A model generated the notes under the pieces. That model made no database searches. It worked only from the letters and a program-made list of their open reading frames with translations, and was not told the origin of the DNA. A program made the translations under genes and the position numbers. From Sphingobacteriales bacterium (GTDB lineage Bacteria; Bacteroidota; Bacteroidia; Chitinophagales; JADIYW01), in assembly GCA_016699615.1 (NCBI GenBank), contig CP064984.1:2452001-2516000 (forward strand): DNA of 64,000 nucleotides. Reading direction: 5' to 3'. Positions 27,638 to 36,184 of the stretch are shown piece after piece (the stretch's first letter is position 1; every line of letters begins with the position of its first letter).

Positions 27638-29947
27638 TTATTCTACTACTTGAAGTTTTGCAAATTTCAGCATTATTTTCTTAATTCCAAAATCTTCGAA
27701 GAAAATAGTTGCAATTTTATTGTTATCATTTCCATCAATTTGTACAATTTTTCCAATATTAAATCGTTCGTGTCTAACTTTTGTTCCAATATTGATATTG
27801 CCTGTATTTTGTCCTAATGGTAATGTATTTGTATTTTCTATTCTTTTTAGTTGCTTGTTTTCGTGTTCTATATTTATTGTTTTCTTATCTTTTTCTTGGG
27901 CAACACTCATGTACCATTTGCTTTCTTTTTGTATGTTGTATTGTTGTTTTGGTGTATTGATATTTGGCTTTGTTTGTCCAAATACACTTAAGTTTTTTGG
28001 ATTTATCTCAGAAATAAACCTACTTGGTTCGCAATGATTGAGTTGTCCAAACTTATACCTTGTAAGTGCATACGATAATGAAAGAAATCTTTTTGCTCTT
28101 GTGATGGCTACATAAAACAATCTTCTCTCTTCTTCTAAATCTTCTCTTGTGTATATTGAAAGTGATGATGGGAAAAGCATTTCTTCTAAGCCAACAACAA
28201 ATACGCTTTCAAACTCTAAGCCTTTGGCTGCGTGCACAGTCATTAGTTTTACTCTGTCTTTGTTTTCAGGATTATTGTCATCTTGGTCTGTGAGTAAAGA
28301 TATTTGTTGTAAATATTCTGCAAGGTCGCTTTCTGGTTTTACTTCATCTATTTCATATTCTGGTTTTTCGCTTACAGTGTATTCTTTTATACCATTTAAT
28401 AATTCTTGAATATTTTCGTATTTGCTAATTCCTTCTATTGTTTTATCTCTAAAATATTCTTCAACCAAACCTGTAGTTTTGCCAATATATGCTGCAATTT
28501 CATATGCATTTTTGTCTTTTAGCATTATTCTAAAACTTTTCATCATGACAGAAAAGTTCTTTATTAGTGTTTTTGCTCTTGCTTGTATGTCATTTATTAC
28601 ATCAGGATGTTCTACAACTTGCCACAATGAAATGTCGTGCTCATTTGCTGCAATAATCATTCTATCAATTGTCGTTTGTCCAATGCCACGTGCTGGAAAA
28701 TTGATGATTCTTTTTAGTGCTTCTTCATCATTTGGATTGACAACTAATCTTAGGTATGCAATAAAATCTTTGATTTCTTTACGTTGGTAAAAAGAAATAC
28801 CACCATAGATTTTGTATGGAATATTTAATTTTCTTAAACTTTCCTCAAAAGAACGTGATTGGGCATTTGTTCTATACAATATGGCAATCTCAGAATTGTG
28901 AATATGGTGTATGGTTTTTTGTTCAAATATTGAGTTGGCTATCATTTTTGCTTCTTCAGCATCACTCAATGTTTTATACACTTTTATTTTTTCGCCACCA
29001 CTTTTCGATGTCCAAATTTCTTTTTTTAATTGAGATTTATTGTTTTGTATAATTTCATTAGCTGCGTGTACAATGTGTTCTGTAGAACGATAGTTTTGTT
29101 CTAATTTGAATACTTTTAAATCAGGGTAGTTTTTTTCAAAGTTTAAAATATTATCAATGGTTGCTCCACGAAAAGCATAAATACTTTGTGCATCATCACC
29201 AACCACACATATATTTTCATGTATTGCAGCTATTTTTTTGATAATTTCATATTGCGCAAAATTGGTGTCCTGAAACTCATCAATCATTACATATTGAAAT
29301 CTGTTTTGGTATTTATACAGAACTTCAGGGTATTGACTTAATAGTTGATGGGTTTTTAAGAGCAAGTCATCAAAGTCCATTGCGCCAGCTTTAAAACATC
29401 TTACTGTGTATTTTGCATATAATTCAGCTGTTTTTGGTCTGCCAGCAATCTTATCTTCTTCTAAAAATGTCTCGTTTTGTAAATATTCATCTGCTGTAAT
29501 TAAATTATTTTTAGCATTTGATATTCTAAAATATATAGTTGATGGTTTGTATAATTTGTCGTTTAAGCCTTCTTCTTTAATGATTGTTTTTAATAAACTT
29601 TTGGCATCATCAGTATCATAAATTGTAAAATTGCGTGGATAACCAATTTTTTCTGCTTCTATTCTTAAAATTCTTGCAAATACGGCATGGAATGTACCCA
29701 TGTACAGATTTTTTGCTTCGCTACCAACAATTTTCTCTATTCTTTCTTTCATTTCAGCAGCAGCTTTATTCGTAAAAGTAAGCGCCAATACTCTGAATGA
29801 ATCTACACCTTGTTCTAAAATATAGGCAATTCTATAGGTTAGTACTCTGGTTTTTCCAGAACCAGGTCCTGCGATTATCATTACTGGACCATTTATATTT
29901 GAAACTGCTTGGTATTGTATTTCGTTGAGTTCGTCTAAAAATGACAT
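27638..29947 (-). CDS. pcrA: UvrD/PcrA/Rep-type ATP-dependent DNA helicase
   Basis: Superfamily 1A 3'-5' helicase used in repair and replication restart. Seen: LNEIQYQAV (Q motif), AGPGSGKTRVLTYRIA Walker A (26-41), LTFTNKAAAEM (Ia), MIDEFQDTNFAQYEI (II), VVGDDAQSIYAFRGA (III), LEQNYRST (IV), LMTVHAAKGLEFESVFVVGL (V) and FYVAITRAKRFLSLSY (VI). The C-terminal VRHERFNIGKIVQIDG is the Tudor-like domain of PcrA that binds RNA polymerase. 769 residues, full length. A CAAATGTA word (TACATTTG on the minus strand) lies five bases before the ATG, so the message may be nearly leaderless. Confidence 0.93.
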   Translation of the reverse strand: MSFLDELNEIQYQAVSNINGPVMIIAGPGSGKTRVLTYRIAYILEQGVDSFRVLALTFTNKAAAEMKERIEKIVGSEAKNLYMGTFHAVFARILRIEAEKIGYPRNFTIYDTDDAKSLLKTIIKEEGLNDKLYKPSTIYFRISNAKNNLITADEYLQNETFLEEDKIAGRPKTAELYAKYTVRCFKAGAMDFDDLLLKTHQLLSQYPEVLYKYQNRFQYVMIDEFQDTNFAQYEIIKKIAAIHENICVVGDDAQSIYAFRGATIDNILNFEKNYPDLKVFKLEQNYRSTEHIVHAANEIIQNNKSQLKKEIWTSKSGGEKIKVYKTLSDAEEAKMIANSIFEQKTIHHIHNSEIAILYRTNAQSRSFEESLRKLNIPYKIYGGISFYQRKEIKDFIAYLRLVVNPNDEEALKRIINFPARGIGQTTIDRMIIAANEHDISLWQVVEHPDVINDIQARAKTLIKNFSVMMKSFRIMLKDKNAYEIAAYIGKTTGLVEEYFRDKTIEGISKYENIQELLNGIKEYTVSEKPEYEIDEVKPESDLAEYLQQISLLTDQDDNNPENKDRVKLMTVHAAKGLEFESVFVVGLEEMLFPSSLSIYTREDLEEERRLFYVAITRAKRFLSLSYALTRYKFGQLNHCEPSRFISEINPKNLSVFGQTKPNINTPKQQYNIQKESKWYMSVAQEKDKKTINIEHENKQLKRIENTNTLPLGQNTGNINIGTKVRHERFNIGKIVQIDGNDNNKIATIFFEDFGIKKIMLKFAKLQVVE

Positions 29948-30078
29948 GTCACAAATGTAATAGATTTACTATGTTTTTTTATTTTTGATTGTGTATATGT
30001 TAGTAAGTATTGTAAAACTTAATTTGATATAGTTGCAACCTTTACCTAGCTTTGTTTGTCTATTTAATAGATATTTGT

Positions 30079-30086
30079 TATATTTG
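30079..30086 (+). promoter_or_regulatory. TAnnTTTG promoter box very close to a start codon
   Basis: TATATTTG fits the -7 consensus and ends 1 base before ATG 30088 and 10 bases before ATG 30097. If functional, transcription starts at about 30092, which favours ATG 30097 and an almost leaderless message. Confidence 0.35.
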
Positions 30087-30096
30087 TATGAATTGT

Positions 30097-31377
30097 ATGC
30101 TCAGTAACAGTTTAGAAATATTCATTCCACTTTTGTATGCAATTTTATTTGTAGTTCTTATTTATAAATCAAAGTACTTTAGCAATAGTAGTGTTTCAAA
30201 AGCATTTTTGTCAGTGGCTTTTTTATTGAAATGTATTTGTGCAGTATATTTTGGTTATCTTTTTAGATATAATATTATTAATGGTGGTGATACATTTTCT
30301 TATTTTAACAATGCAGAAATAGTATACAATGTATCAAAGCAATCGTGGTGGTATTATTTTTTATTGGTATTTGGACGAAATGATATAGCGCATCCAGTAA
30401 GTGGATTGTTGCCTTATATTCAAAATATGGATTTTTGGTATGACCAAAGTAACTATTTTATGGTAAGGTTAAATGCAATCATAAGATTATTCTCTTTTGG
30501 AATCTATAATGTACATGCTATCGTATTTGCATTTATTTCTTTTATAGGCATTTACCATTTGTATCAGTTTTTTGAAGAAAAAGTTTTTAATAAGAATATT
30601 TTAAAGCTAATCTTGTTTGGTATACCTTCTATTGTTTTCTGGACATCAGGCGTGCATAAAGAAGCATTGATAATGTTTGCATTAGGACTTATTTTAATAA
30701 ACTTTGAAAGATTGAATCAGAATATTACTTCAAAAAAATACTTACTATATATCATTTTTGGACTGATATTGCTAGGATTTATTAGATTTTATGTTTTAGC
30801 ATTTTTAATTCCTTTAGCACTTTCTATTTTTATATTTAAAGTTTATGTTCTAAAGAAAAATACATATAAGGTATATTTCTCAGTTTCATTTATTCTAATA
30901 GCATTGTTTGCAGGCTTTAATATTTTGTTTCCAGAATACAATATATTAAATGAAATTAGCATTAGAAGAGAGCATTTTCTATCACTACAAGGTAATACTT
31001 CATTCAATGTTATTACAGATATTTCACAACTTTCAGGATTTATAGCACTGTTAATAGATTCAGTAATTAATCCATTTATTCATCCATTTCCAAATGAGTC
31101 TAGTCTAATTTTGGTAATATTAGCTTCAATAGAAACTTATTTAATATTATTCATCATTATAGGATTAGGTCTAAGTATAAATTACAAAGACTTAGCAAAA
31201 AATCCATATGCAATATTTTGCATATTATTTTCATTGAGTATTTTCTTTTTGATAGGTTTAGTAGTCAATAATTCAGGAGCAATTGTTAGATATCGTTCTG
31301 TTGCAATTCCATTCTTATTAATTGGTTTATGCTTGGCATTAACAAAAAATAAGAAAGAAAATCCAGCTTTAGCCTGA
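30097..31377 (+). CDS. Polytopic membrane protein, possible glycan polymerase/mannosyltransferase-like
   Basis: About 426 residues with ten or more transmembrane segments (for example IFIPLLYAILFVVLIYK, YIIFGLILLGFIRFYVLAFLI split by basic residues, and YLILFIIIGLGLSI) and one larger extracytoplasmic loop with DTFSYFNNAEIV. This is the overall form of GT-C or O-antigen polymerase-like proteins, but no catalytic motif was identified, so function is unknown. Start choice: ATG 30097 or ATG 30088; the TTG at 30052 is unlikely because a TATATTTG box lies at 30079-30086. No other glycan genes adjoin it. Confidence 0.6.
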   Translation: MLSNSLEIFIPLLYAILFVVLIYKSKYFSNSSVSKAFLSVAFLLKCICAVYFGYLFRYNIINGGDTFSYFNNAEIVYNVSKQSWWYYFLLVFGRNDIAHPVSGLLPYIQNMDFWYDQSNYFMVRLNAIIRLFSFGIYNVHAIVFAFISFIGIYHLYQFFEEKVFNKNILKLILFGIPSIVFWTSGVHKEALIMFALGLILINFERLNQNITSKKYLLYIIFGLILLGFIRFYVLAFLIPLALSIFIFKVYVLKKNTYKVYFSVSFILIALFAGFNILFPEYNILNEISIRREHFLSLQGNTSFNVITDISQLSGFIALLIDSVINPFIHPFPNESSLILVILASIETYLILFIIIGLGLSINYKDLAKNPYAIFCILFSLSIFFLIGLVVNNSGAIVRYRSVAIPFLLIGLCLALTKNKKENPALA

Positions 31378-31452
31378 TTTTTTTCAAAATATGACAAAAT
31401 TCATGTAATTCTTTCAATATTTATTTCTAATTTTATTGAAAATTCTTAATAT

Positions 31453-33636
31453 ATGTCGAAAATTAGATTTAATGCAATTTCTTCTTTTGCATCAAGACAA
31501 AAAGTAGCAGTAGACTTGCCAGGCGAAAAAATTTCAGACTTTTTTGCAAGTGCAGTATTCTCAGACAAACAAATGAAAGCATACTTATCATCAGATGCGT
31601 ACAAAAAACTACAAGTTTGTATCAAAGAGAATAAAAAAGTAGATAGAGATTTAGCAGACCAAGTAGCAAGTGCCATGAAAGCATGGGCGATGAAACAAGG
31701 TGCTACACATTACACACACTGGTTTCAACCATTAACAGGTACAACAGCTGAAAAACACGACTCATTCTTTATGCCAAAAGGTACAGAAGGAATTGAAGAG
31801 TTTTCTGCTGATACACTTGTACAACAAGAGCCAGATGCATCTTCATTTCCATCAGGTGGTATTCGTGTAACATTTGAAGCACGTGGATATACAGCTTGGG
31901 ATTTAACTTCTCCAGCATTTATTATGACAGTTGGAAGTGGAAAAACATTATGTATTCCTACTATATTTATTTCATACACAGGCGAAACTTTAGATTTTAA
32001 AGCACCTTTGTTAAAATCAATTCAAGCATTAGACCAAGCAGCAACTGAAGTTTGTCATTATTTTGATAGAGAAGTAAAACATGTAAATACAACTTTAGGT
32101 TGGGAGCAAGAATACTTCTTAATTGATACAGCAATGTATTATGCAAGACCAGATTTAGTAATGTGTGGTAGAACTTTATTAGGAAGAAGATCACCAAAAG
32201 GACAACAATTAGAAGACCATTATTTTGGCGCAATACCAGAAAGAGTATATGCATACATGAGAGATTTTGAAATTGAATGTTTAAAACTTGGAATTCCAAT
32301 TCGTACAAGACACAATGAGGTTGCACCATCACAATTTGAGTGCGCACCAATGTTCGAAGAAGCTAACTTAGCAGTAGACCACAATTCATTATTAATGGAC
32401 GTAATGGATAGAGTTTCTTCTAAACACAAAATGAAAGTATTATTCCATGAAAAACCTTTTGCTGGTGTAAATGGTAGTGGAAAACATAATAACTGGAGTT
32501 TAGGTACAGATACAGGCGTAAATTTATTATCGCCAGGAAAAACACCAAGAACAAACTTACAGTTTCTTACATTCTTTATCAATACAATTGCTGCTGTAAA
32601 TAGACATGAAGATTTATTAAGAGCATCAGTTGCATCTCATGGAAATGATCATAGACTTGGCGCAAATGAAGCACCACCAGCAATCATCTCTGTTTTTACA
32701 GGAAGTTATTTGTTCGATGTGTTAGAAATGATTGAAAAAAGAGTGGATGAAGAAAAATTTGACGAGCAAGATAATATCACATTACGTTTGGATATTCATA
32801 ATAGAATACCAGATATTATGTTAGATAATACAGATAGAAATAGAACATCGCCATTTGCATTTACAGGAAATAAATTTGAATTTAGAGCAGTAGGTAGTTC
32901 AGCAAACTGCGCATTACCAATGACAGTTTTAAACACAATAGTTGCAGAGCAATTAATTAAATTCAAAAAAGAAGTAGATGCACACATTAAAGCTGGAGAT
33001 TATAAAGATGTGGCAATTCTAAAAGTATTAAGAAAAACAATAAAAGAATCTAAAAAAATATTGTTTGAAGGCGATAACTACTCAGATGAATGGCATAAAG
33101 AAGCAAAGAAAAGAGGATTGTCAAATAATAAAACAACACCAGAAGCATTAGGCTCATTTATCTCAGATAAGTCTATTAAACTATTTGAAGATTTACAAAT
33201 TTATTCTCATAGAGAAATAGAAGCAAGATATGAAATAGCATTAGAAAATTATACTAAAGCAATTCAAATAGAATCTAGAACTTTAGGCGAGATAGTAGTA
33301 AATCAAATTATTCCTGTTTGTATTGAATATCAAAATAGATTAATACAAAACATAAAAGGATTAAAAGATGTTGGTGTTAGCGCATCTATACAAACAGATA
33401 TGCTTAAGAAAATTGCTGAAGGAATTGAAAAACTTAATAAGCTAAGTGATGAGATGACTGCATTTAGAATAAAAGCAAATGAAATGAAAGCATCTAAAAA
33501 ACAAGCAGACTTATATTGTGAAAAAGTAAAACCATTGATGGAGCAAATCAGAGAATCTGTTGATGATTTAGAAGCAATAATAGATAATGAAATTTGGCCA
33601 TTGCCAAAATACAGAGAAATGTTGTTTACTAAGTAA
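31453..33636 (+). CDS. glnN: Glutamine synthetase, type III
   Basis: ATP-dependent synthesis of glutamine from glutamate and ammonium. The 727-residue length and the N-terminal SSFASRQKVAVDLPGEKISD identify the large GSIII form common in Bacteroidota, not GSI (about 470). Seen: HWFQPLTGTTAEKHDSF, the catalytic EQEYFLID, RHNEVAPSQFECAP, KHNNWSLGTDTG and the C-terminal HNRIPDIMLDNTDRNRTSPF. Cytosolic dodecamer in characterised members. Not next to other nitrogen genes. Ends before a strong terminator, so it is likely a single-gene unit. Confidence 0.95.
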   Translation: MSKIRFNAISSFASRQKVAVDLPGEKISDFFASAVFSDKQMKAYLSSDAYKKLQVCIKENKKVDRDLADQVASAMKAWAMKQGATHYTHWFQPLTGTTAEKHDSFFMPKGTEGIEEFSADTLVQQEPDASSFPSGGIRVTFEARGYTAWDLTSPAFIMTVGSGKTLCIPTIFISYTGETLDFKAPLLKSIQALDQAATEVCHYFDREVKHVNTTLGWEQEYFLIDTAMYYARPDLVMCGRTLLGRRSPKGQQLEDHYFGAIPERVYAYMRDFEIECLKLGIPIRTRHNEVAPSQFECAPMFEEANLAVDHNSLLMDVMDRVSSKHKMKVLFHEKPFAGVNGSGKHNNWSLGTDTGVNLLSPGKTPRTNLQFLTFFINTIAAVNRHEDLLRASVASHGNDHRLGANEAPPAIISVFTGSYLFDVLEMIEKRVDEEKFDEQDNITLRLDIHNRIPDIMLDNTDRNRTSPFAFTGNKFEFRAVGSSANCALPMTVLNTIVAEQLIKFKKEVDAHIKAGDYKDVAILKVLRKTIKESKKILFEGDNYSDEWHKEAKKRGLSNNKTTPEALGSFISDKSIKLFEDLQIYSHREIEARYEIALENYTKAIQIESRTLGEIVVNQIIPVCIEYQNRLIQNIKGLKDVGVSASIQTDMLKKIAEGIEKLNKLSDEMTAFRIKANEMKASKKQADLYCEKVKPLMEQIRESVDDLEAIIDNEIWPLPKYREMLFTK

Positions 33637-33655
33637 TAACATAAATTTTGAGGTT

Positions 33656-33689
33656 AAAAAAAAGCCTGCGAATTTTCGCAGGCTTTTTT
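33656..33689 (+). terminator. Rho-independent terminator after glnN
   Basis: Stem AAAAGCCTGCGA / TCGCAGGCTTTT with a short loop, followed by T residues to 33689, about 20 bases after the glnN stop. The A-rich left flank makes it potentially bidirectional. Confidence 0.88.
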
Positions 33690-33835
33690 AATTTAGTTTG
33701 CAGAAAGTAATATGAATATGAAAAATAAATATTAAATTAGATGAATGAAGATTGAAAAATTTATTGGTTGTTGGCTACAAGCAAGCAAAGGAGAAGAATA
33801 ATTATATATTTTAAAAAAAACTAAATACAGAAATA

Positions 33836-34630
33836 ATGAAATTAATTCCTTTCGAAATTGAGTTAAATAAAATTATCATTGATCCTTTTAATCCAAGGTT
33901 TGTAAATGAAAAGAAAGTTTCACAAGAAACTATGATTAGTGAAATGTTACAATCTTCACAATCTAAAGAATTACTTAAAAGCATGCAGCAAGACATAAAA
34001 TGGGTAAATCGAATTGTTCTTCAAAAAATTGAAACTCATCAATATTCTGAAAATTTAAAAAAAACAAATCAAGAATATGAATATGTAGTTATTGAAGGAA
34101 ATACTAGAGTAGCTTGTTTAAAATCAGGTAGCATTGAAGGATATAACCAATCAATATTGATTCCTGTACTTTTAGCTGAAAAAGAAGAAAACGAATTAGA
34201 TGAGGAATTTTGGAAATAAGTTAGAATCACTCAAGGAATTGCTAATGTAACAACTGTTAAAGAATGGAGTCAAACAAAGTTAGGTAAATTAGGTAAAAAT
34301 GGATTGAACTATATTACAACATCACATGACAAATCATCAGAAGCGGGCTCTGCTCATATGTTATATACTCAATTTCAGTTTGGTTATTTTATTAGAGAAC
34401 ACATACATAGTCATCCAGCGAATACAGATTATTCTTCAGGGCTTGAGGACGGAGAAGAAGATGTTGGTTTTGCTAGTTGGATTGAAAAATATATAAAGAA
34501 CTCTAAACCTATCTTAATATTTTTTACAACAGGAAATGCTACTTATATACAATATAATAAAGATTCAAAACCTGAAGATTATTATGAACCAATAGAATAT
34601 CCTGAAATTATTATTACACCAAAAGACTAG
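33836..34630 (+). pseudogene. ParB/Srx-like domain gene with in-frame TAA, joined to JAB-like toxin C-terminus
   Basis: First part (33836-34219, 127 residues) shows a ParB/sulfiredoxin-like fold: NKIIIDPFNPRFVNEKK, WVNRIVLQKIE and YVVIEGNTRVACLKSGS, the last with the conserved GxxR. It ends EEFWK then TAA (34217-34219); the same frame runs on as VRITQGIANVTTVKEWS, the normal continuation of such proteins, so a GAA-to-TAA change explains the stop. At about 34275 the sequence switches, still in frame, to YITTSHDKSSEAGS, EHIHSHPANT and DVGFASWIEKYIKN, which resemble the JAB-like toxin domain at the end of Bacteroidota Rhs proteins. No good start codon precedes the second part (only TTG 34304). 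I read this as a decayed chimera; a genuine two-part protein is less likely. Confidence 0.6.
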
Positions 34631-35131
34631 ATGATAAAAGTAGTTAATTTTAATATATTATATTTTATATTCATTAGTGTCTTATTTATTTCACCTAAAG
34701 GTTTAATTGCTCAAAATAATAATATTATATCTAAAAAAATTACGGAAGTAACTGTTATAAATAATGAATTTCAGATAATATTGGATTCACTTATAAGGGA
34801 AGAAAAAAAATGTATTACTTATAAAAATGAATTATTTTGGTCGGTTTTTTTTTATGAACATAAAGACGGTACATATACAATTAATATTACGTTAAAGAGA
34901 GAGTTAAGTGAAACGTATAAATATTTAGGCTGTTTTAAGATTTCTGATGTTTATATAATTGTAACGGGGAAAAACCTTCATCCAGATTTTTTTAAAAAAG
35001 AAAAAAACGAACAATTATTTAAAATTAAAAAAAATAAAATACCTAAACCTGAAGACTATAATTCATGGTTGTACTTTTATAAGAATAAATCTTTATCTCT
35101 AAGAAAAGAATATACATTGCCCTGTAAATAA
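34631..35131 (+). CDS. Putative immunity protein, secreted or membrane-anchored, unknown family
   Basis: 166 residues. The ATG follows the TAG of the JAB-like fragment with no gap, as in toxin-immunity pairs. N-terminus is hydrophobic (FNILYFIFISVLFISPKGLIA followed by QN, signal-peptide-like, likely cleaved after Ala), so the protein would act in the periplasm. The rest is Lys/Glu-rich with no motif I recognise (EEKKCITYKNELFWSVFFYE, DGTYTINITLKREL). The immunity role is inferred from position and size only. Its frame is intact while its presumed toxin partner has lost its N-terminal part. Confidence 0.55.
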   Translation: MIKVVNFNILYFIFISVLFISPKGLIAQNNNIISKKITEVTVINNEFQIILDSLIREEKKCITYKNELFWSVFFYEHKDGTYTINITLKRELSETYKYLGCFKISDVYIIVTGKNLHPDFFKKEKNEQLFKIKKNKIPKPEDYNSWLYFYKNKSLSLRKEYTLPCK

Positions 35132-35234
35132 AATTCCCCCTCACGCCCACGTTGGTTTTTAACCAACGTAAAAATAACCAGCCATCGTAAAAAAGTTAAA
35201 GCATTTATAATCAATAGTTTCCGATTTGTCGCAC

Positions 35235-35467
35235 AGCAACCTTTACAGTATTTATGTTATAAAGTGTTCGGTTATCCGTACATAAATAAAAATCAAGTAT
35301 TTATATGTTAGTATTTTTTGTTGTATAAAATTATTGGTATGCGCTAATTTATTTGTCTTATTTCAGTGCCAACTTTCTTTCCCAGCAGAGTCTCTAAGCA
35401 CAGGAAAAAAGCATAGCAGGACTCTGCGTAGCAATCTCTACAGCATTTATGCTATAAAACGTTTGGT
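35235..35467 (+). repeat. Imperfect direct repeat, two copies of about 38 bp
   Basis: Copy 1 35235-35272 and copy 2 35430-35467 share AGCAA..C.T.ACAG.ATTTATG.TATAAA..GTT.GGT, about 31 of 38 positions by eye. Nearly all differences are C/T transitions. No open frame covers them. Possible remains of a duplicated element or a small-RNA-like structure. Confidence 0.5.
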
Positions 35468-35482
35468 GTTTTTTTTGTAAAT

Positions 35483-35516
35483 AAAAAAACCGCAATTAGA
35501 AAATCCTAACTGCGGT
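35483..35516 (-). terminator. Terminator of the fatty acid hydroxylase gene (minus strand)
   Basis: Hairpin ACCGCA ... TGCGGT (35490-35516) with further TTA/TAA pairing; on the minus strand it is followed by a T run (complement of the A run 35483-35489). It lies about 35 bases past the stop at 35551. Confidence 0.7.
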
Positions 35517-35550
35517 AAATATATTTTGAAAAATAGCTAAAATAAAACAA

Positions 35551-36108
35551 CTAAGATGCCGCTTGCTTCAAATTATTTAGTCTTTCTTGGTTGAGTTTCA
35601 TTTTGCGTGCTTTGCGTTCCATATCTATTTTCTCTCTTTCAGAGCCTTTGTACACCAATCTTGTACCCATTACATAATCCCAAAGGGGAAATGTAACACA
35701 CCAATTTTTATCTTGGTCTGGAGCCATATGATGGTCGTAGTGCCAAGGCAAATATTTGTAACCCCATTCTGGATCTAAATGAGATTTTTTGTGTACTCTA
35801 TAATAATTGTACTGAGAAAACCACATGGCAGATACAAAACCTGGTGCAATAGGAAAAAATGGTGCCACCAACACTGCACCTGCCACCAACGATGCAACTT
35901 CCTTGCTCTGTGGATTCCAAGAATCTAAAATGTTTTTCTCATAATCAGAATCACGAAATTCTTCATGCATTACTGTTTTGTGATGCACTGCCCAATGAAA
36001 TCGCCAAAAGTTATCTTTCTTTTTGCCTTGCCCATGCAATACGTATTTGTGAAAATACCACTCAAAAGCATTTGCTGCAATTAGTCCAGTTATAAATCCT
36101 CTGATCAT
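35551..36108 (-). CDS. Fatty acid hydroxylase superfamily membrane protein
   Basis: Di-iron membrane enzyme family that includes sterol desaturases, carotenoid and fatty-acid hydroxylases. Histidine clusters seen: HKYVLHG, RFHWAVHHK, HKKSH and WHYDHHM, in the order expected for the eight-histidine motif. Two to three hydrophobic segments (RGFITGLIAANAFEWYF, SLVAGAVLVAPFFPIAPGFV). Start taken at ATG 36108 (IRGFITGLI), as an upstream ATG at 36150 adds an unconserved stretch. The C-terminus is a basic, charged helix. Substrate not assigned. Confidence 0.8.
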   Translation of the reverse strand: MIRGFITGLIAANAFEWYFHKYVLHGQGKKKDNFWRFHWAVHHKTVMHEEFRDSDYEKNILDSWNPQSKEVASLVAGAVLVAPFFPIAPGFVSAMWFSQYNYYRVHKKSHLDPEWGYKYLPWHYDHHMAPDQDKNWCVTFPLWDYVMGTRLVYKGSEREKIDMERKARKMKLNQERLNNLKQAAS

Positions 36109-36184
36109 AATTAGAAATTTAGTATAATAAATGTAAGGCATAATTCTCATAAATCAAATTTTTTTAAACTTAATTTGAGTATTT

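Larger units (their letters stand above)
35132..35550. other. Noncoding, repeat-bearing interval
   Basis: 419 bases without a supported gene. Contains a perfect 9-bp inverted repeat with 3-base loop (ACGTTGGTT TTT AACCAACGT, 35149-35169), an imperfect direct repeat (35235-35272 and 35430-35467, offset 195), an 8-bp inverted pair GCAGAGTC / GACTCTGC (35385-35392 and 35420-35427), and the terminator of the minus-strand hydroxylase gene. Base composition in parts (CCCCCTCACGCCC) is richer in GC than the surroundings, suggesting foreign or remnant DNA. Confidence 0.6.

Noticed and set aside
33836..34219. Second chromosomal ParB
   Set aside because: Only the ParB/Srx-like N-terminal domain is present, with no helix-turn-helix; the true ParB is at 54659-55573.
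34304..34630. Independent toxin gene starting at TTG 34304
   Set aside because: The start lies inside the domain, and the same frame is open back to the TAA at 34217; it looks like the end of a longer, broken protein.
35149..35169. Hairpin ACGTTGGTT-TTT-AACCAACGT as a rho-independent terminator
   Set aside because: It is not followed by a T run on either strand.
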